Source: Echinostoma caproni (taxonomy: Eukaryota; Platyhelminthes; Trematoda; Plagiorchiida; Echinostomatidae). Taken from it: DNA of 10,407 bases. Below the pieces are notes generated by a model that worked only from the letters and a program-made list of their open reading frames with translations, was not told the origin of the DNA and did not search any database. Shown piece after piece: positions 7,907 through 10,407 of this stretch; within the stretch, counting starts at the first letter, position 1; every line of letters starts with the position of its first letter. The position numbers and the translations under genes are program-made. The stretch is taken from NCBI GenBank assembly GCA_900618425.1, contig UZAN01000367.1, positions 1 to 10,407 on the forward strand, in the 5' to 3' direction.

Positions 7907-8110
7907 CTACCTGTGCATTGAGAGCGTCAGTTGGTGGCCAGGGATTGTCCGGCCTTTTGGAACGACGCTAGTGTTGCAGAATCTCGGACTGCATTGCCCG
8001 AAGTGAACGTTCTGCCAGTGTATTTCGATTGGATTTATATCTGGGGTCGGTCCCTGCATATTACAGAGATGAAGGGCTGATAGTGGGGAGCAATCATGAC
8101 GGTCTTTCAC
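7907..8110 (-). pseudogene. Possible Tc1/mariner transposase remnant
   Basis: On the minus strand, 8044-8015 encodes PDINPIEIHW, which fits the P-D-x-N-P-I-E-x-x-W signature containing the third catalytic acidic residue of Tc1/mariner DDE transposases. Upstream in the same frame is RHDCSP, which faintly recalls the HDNAP block around the second aspartate, but the spacing (about 18 residues) is shorter than normal. No helix-turn-helix or first catalytic aspartate could be found on the minus strand between here and 9100. Position supports the idea, since the fragment lies between the arms of a long inverted repeat. The remaining text is not recognisable, so this rests mainly on one short motif. 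Confidence 0.3.
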
Positions 8111-8181
8111 TACGAACGAGGCAGAATGCTATGAATTTAGTAATCATAGTGACAACAGACTACAAATAGGCAGGACTGTGT

Positions 8182-8733
8182 GCCACAGCGGCGCACCGTG
8201 CCGGTAGGGAGCTTTTCAGACTGAGGTCGGCACTAACATGTAGGATACCGGATGGTATTCTTACCTCTATACAAGGCGATTTTTCGACCGCATTTAGAGT
8301 ATTGTATACAAGTTTGAGCTCCCTTCATCAAAGAGGACGCCGTTTGTCTCGAAGGGGTCCAACAATTAGCCACAGGGATGATCGGAGGACAGTGAGGGAA
8401 GCAGTGTAAGCGGAGGCTGCATGACCTTGGACTCTTCTTGAAAGAAGAAGACTCCGAGTTGACTTGATAGAGACATTCAAAATCATGAATGGCCCATCAG
8501 TGACGGATCAAGCAGCGCTCTTTGAGGGGATGCAAAGCAATACTAGGGGGCACATATCAAAGCTAAAGAAAGTGTGCACGAGACTAGCGATGCGTTTAAA
8601 CTTCTTCAGCAACAGATTAGTCAACTCATGGAATAAGTTACCACAGGAGCTGGTGGAGCCAGGGGGCGTACATGCTTTCAAGAAGGAGCTCGATAAGAGT
8701 TGGTTGAATTTATTTCCCGAAGTAAATGCATAG
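8182..8733 (+). pseudogene. CR1-like non-LTR retrotransposon C-terminal fragment (copy 2)
   Basis: Frame 1 from 8182 reads ATAAHRAGRELFRLRSAL, shifts by one base near 8254 to frame 2 (VFLPLYKAIFRPHLEYCIQV, a TGA where tryptophan is usual, then APFIKEDAVCLEGVQQLAT), and shifts again near 8440 to frame 1 (ERRRLRVDLIETFKIMNG). Frame 1 stays open through RLAMRLNFFSNRLVNSWNKL to the natural TAG at 8731-8733. This is the thumb and C-terminal region after the RT palm in CR1-like ORF2. It ends LFPEVNA-stop, and copy 1 ends FPEVSN-stop, so the two belong to the same broad family, but their wording differs enough to be separate lineages or old copies. It is a 5'-truncated remnant lying between the inverted-repeat arms. 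Confidence 0.8.
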
Positions 8734-9094
8734 GTTAAGATCTGGAAACAGCGGTAGGTTTTTTCAGTTACTAACCACCCAAACAGGGGAACGCTCCCAA
8801 CTGTGAGTTCTCTCGCCTGAACTAGGAGAGAAGATATCTTTCATACCTTTCTCTTCACTTGCATAGGCGGAAAAGACTGGGACGAGCAGTAAAGGTGTAG
8901 AACTACAACATAGAACACTCGCAATGGTAAAGTTAAAGAAACTCTGGACGCTCGATGAGTCGCGGCCATCTTCTGTCCTGTGCAAAATGACTGACTGATT
9001 CTTTCAAAGAGATTGTGTAATATTTGACTGAACTGCGGAAAACTGTTTGGGCAAATGTATACGCAAATATAAATACACTAAACAAGCGGATCTC
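8734..9094. other. No recognisable gene
   Basis: This stretch follows the stop of CR1-like copy 2. A minus-strand frame of 73 codons (8764-8985) has no motif I recognise. A TATAAATAC string at 9068-9076 is present but nothing downstream supports a promoter. It may be the inner part of the right half of the inverted-repeat unit. Confidence 0.5.
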
Positions 9095-9247
9095 TAGAAG
9101 TTCTTCAAACGACAGTTTCGCAACAGTAGTTCTCTTTTCTTGCCAATTGCCTTTCTCTTAGTTTCCCGATAGATCCATTCAAGCTGCATGTGATAAGCAA
9201 ATCATGGACCAGAAGCACCTTCACCCTACGCTGGTGACTAGCAACTG
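9095..9247 (-). repeat. Right arm of the long inverted repeat
   Basis: The reverse complement of this segment matches 7453-7610. The identical 29-bp block is 9208-9236, and the 18-bp block is 9168-9185. Inward of about 9110 the match becomes weak. The arm reads outwards to CCTACGCTGGTGACTAGCAACTGG at the right, mirroring the left arm. Confidence 0.85.
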
Positions 9248-9257
9248 GACAGGTTCA

Positions 9258-9287
9258 GTTTTCAACTAGTTCAGTATAGTTGAAGAC
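9258..9287. other. Hairpin-forming palindrome just outside the right arm
   Basis: GTTTTCAACTA (9258-9268) can pair with TAGTTGAAGAC (9277-9287): eleven pairs including one G-T, around an eight-base loop. It starts about ten bases beyond the right inverted-repeat arm. No T-run follows and the context is eukaryotic, so it is not called a terminator. Confidence 0.6.
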
Positions 9288-9511
9288 TATCGGAACATGG
9301 TTACACAACTATGGCATACTTATCAGAACCATAGAAGTTACGACATTGAGAAGCGACTTGGTCCCTTGGTCATTACGGAAGCTAGGCTACCGTTGATCTT
9401 TTCCTTCTGACATAAGGATCCTTCTTCTCTACCGGGCACAATCAAATGTACCGTCGAGACTTAGCATGTATCGCCGTTGTTTGGCGATAGTGGCCTTCCA
9501 GGGAAAATTTC
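9288..9511. other. No recognisable gene
   Basis: There are no convincing reading frames. A short perfect inverted repeat, TATCGCC/GGCGATA, with a seven-base loop lies at 9469-9489, a few bases before the candidate Gypsy LTR; it may be incidental. Confidence 0.4.
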
Positions 9512-9811
9512 TGTAGTGATACGCCACTTTCACCTTTTACCTACGACTTCTTTTCTGCTCGCAACGAGCTTTTGTTTTACCGGGTGCACCTTACCTGTTT
9601 ACACTCAACCGCGGAATTGTCACTTGTCCCGGTGAGTCACGCTGCATCGCTACACGTGTAAACCTTTCACTGCAGGTCTGATCCTATAAACCGTTGGTCA
9701 CGAGCTATCCGTTTCTTACTCGTTAGGAGCAATAGTCGTATTGCTCTTTGGCATACTCGATCGTTGAGGTAAATTGTGTTTGGTTATCGTAGATAGTGCT
9801 AGCTATCTAAA
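9512..9811 (+). repeat. Candidate 5' LTR of a Ty3/Gypsy element
   Basis: About 200 bp upstream of a Gypsy-type gag, a non-coding block begins TGTAGTGATACG (TG start) and contains a TATAAA at 9685-9690. It ends just before TGGTGAG (9813-9819), whose first six bases agree with the start of a tRNA-Trp-type primer-binding site used by some Gypsy elements. The expected CA at the 3' end is not seen (the sequence is CTAAAG), so it is degenerate or the limit is off. The matching 3' LTR would be outside the window. Confidence 0.4.
9685..9690 (+). promoter_or_regulatory. TATA box in the candidate LTR
   Basis: A TATAAA lies about 125 bp before the proposed LTR end, a plausible position for an LTR promoter driving gag-pol. 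This is inferred from motif and position only. Confidence 0.35.
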
Positions 9812-10004
9812 GTGGTGAGTGGTTTTTTACGGACCGTAATATATATATATATATTTCCGCGATTTTTTTTGGCACCCTCGTTTTTTTACGCTCTATCGTT
9901 TTTGAGATTGTTTTTTTGTATCCGTAATCTTAATTTGTTCTTAGATATTGTTATATACTTAACGTTTCATATTGTTCAACGAGTATAAACCTATCGTAGG
10001 GGCA
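9812..10004 (+). other. T-rich untranslated leader with (AT)8 microsatellite
   Basis: Between the candidate LTR and gag lies a pyrimidine-rich leader. An (AT)8 run occupies 9839-9854. T-runs of seven or eight bases follow at 9863-9870, 9881-9887 and 9911-9917, with a five-base run at 9899-9903. A leader is expected between the primer-binding site and gag; the periodic T-runs have no known role here. Confidence 0.5.
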
Positions 10005-10407
10005 ATGCTTTTGCCAATTCCCGACCTAACGGTAACATAGCCGTCGGTATGGTTCACGGTATTCGAGCAAGCGCTCCGCAATAAGGGGATAATGTCCGAA
10101 GACCAAATGTACAAACAGCTCATCATGAGGTTGAGCCCCGCGCAAGTTGGGGCCTCGGAGGACATTATCCTCATGGACCCCAGCGAAAATTGGTATAGAC
10201 TCTTGAAAGCGGATCCTAGCGGAGGCCGGCCCTGCGGAACGAGCAAGGCTGACCCAGCTTTGTCACACACTGACGCTCGGCAACAAGAAGCCTTCAATGC
10301 TTCTACGGGAAATGCGTCAAATAGCAGGACCATCCCTCATGCACGAGTCACTTCTGCGCGAGTTGTGGTTGCAGCGGATACCAAACGCCGTACAGGACAT
10401 AATTGTC
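10005..10407 (+). pseudogene. Ty3/Gypsy gag, N-terminal and capsid part, runs off the window
   Basis: Frame 3 has an ATG at 10005, then LPIPDLTVT, a TAG (10038-10040), and WFTVFEQALRNKGIMSEDQ, which corresponds to the start of the Gypsy capsid (P..W....E.......I). It continues MYKQLIMRLSPAQVGASEDI and NWYRLLK. At about 10215 the frame shifts to frame 1, with AERARLTQLCHTLTLGNKKP, SMLLREMRQIAG and LLRELWLQRIPNAVQDIIV, the second half of the capsid, up to the last base. The LGD..PS..LR.MR...G...........W..RLP pattern is well known in Gypsy gag. The zinc knuckle and pol would follow to the right. The open frame extends upstream to 9963, so the start is uncertain. One stop and one frameshift make this copy non-functional as it stands. 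An antisense frame of 124 codons here is a shadow. Confidence 0.8.

Larger units (their letters stand above)
7453..9247. mobile_element. Candidate degenerate DNA transposon bounded by inverted repeats
   Basis: Two inverted arms of about 150 bp (7453-7610 and 9095-9247) enclose about 1.8 kb. Inside are a minus-strand Tc1/mariner-like motif (8015-8044) and a plus-strand CR1-like fragment (8182-8733). Removing the CR1-like part leaves about 1.2 kb, a normal size for a Tc1/mariner element. Both outer ends begin with CCAGT, and CAGT is a common Tc1/mariner terminus, but no flanking TA target duplication is visible. The alternative is two separate copies of one short repeat inserted in opposite orientations. 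Confidence 0.35.

Noticed and set aside
7800..8006. Plus-strand SWWPGI (7929-7946), resembling the WWPGI block of Gypsy integrases
   Set aside because: Only one short block matches; the expected zinc-binding histidines and cysteines around it are missing, and the minus-strand Tc1/mariner motif nearby is a longer match.
7346..8986. Direct repeat TCCTGTGCAAA at 7346-7356 and 8976-8986
   Set aside because: Eleven bases of identity are expected by chance several times in a window of this size, and the position is not symmetrical with the inverted arms.
9068..9076. TATAAATAC as a promoter
   Set aside because: No gene or element start is recognisable downstream on either strand, and it lies near the inner edge of a repeat arm.
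9959..10333. Minus-strand open frame of 124 codons
   Set aside because: Antisense to a clear Gypsy gag; treated as a shadow.
1..10407. A prokaryotic defence or CRISPR-type system
   Set aside because: No spaced direct repeats, no operon-like intact genes and no ribosome-binding pattern are seen; all recognisable proteins belong to eukaryotic transposable elements.

Overview
This window looks like metazoan genomic DNA packed with decayed retrotransposons. The mix of BEL/Pao, Ty3/Gypsy and CR1-like families, together with the wording of their proteins, recalls parasitic flatworm genomes (trematode or cestode). That placement is an inference from family resemblance, not a database result. I see no intact host gene, no prokaryotic gene organisation, no CRISPR array, and no rRNA or tRNA gene. 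Every protein homology is broken by stops and frameshifts, so each is called a pseudogene.

Layout: (1) About 4-1620, + strand: BEL/Pao copy A, with a gag piece, the end of the reverse transcriptase (RT) palm (YVGD where the family has YVDD), then an abrupt join into the integrase core and integrase C-terminus. (2) 1621-2400: no gene; it probably holds the terminal and leader DNA (LTR) of the next element. (3) About 2401-5580, + strand: BEL/Pao copy B, from a different subfamily, with gag, zinc knuckle, retropepsin-like protease, N-terminal RT, then integrase. It also has an internal deletion between RT and integrase. (4) 5581-5874: unassigned. (5) 5875-7015, + strand: CR1-like non-LTR retrotransposon copy 1, from the RT domain to the natural C-terminal end. 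(6) 7016-7450: no gene. (7) 7453-9247: a pair of about 150 bp inverted repeats bounding about 1.8 kb. This unit contains, on the minus strand, a short match to the Tc1/mariner transposase signature PDxNPIExxW and, on the plus strand, a second 5'-truncated CR1-like copy (8182-8733). (8) 9248-9511: no gene, two hairpins. (9) From about 9512 to the window end, + strand: a Ty3/Gypsy-type element entering the window, with a candidate 5' LTR with TATA box, a T-rich leader and the start of a broken gag that runs off the right edge.

The parts do not work together as a pathway. They are layers of mobile elements that inserted, lost internal segments and decayed. The most interesting structure is the inverted-repeat unit at 7453-9247, which may be an old DNA transposon of about 1.2 kb later interrupted by a CR1-like fragment.
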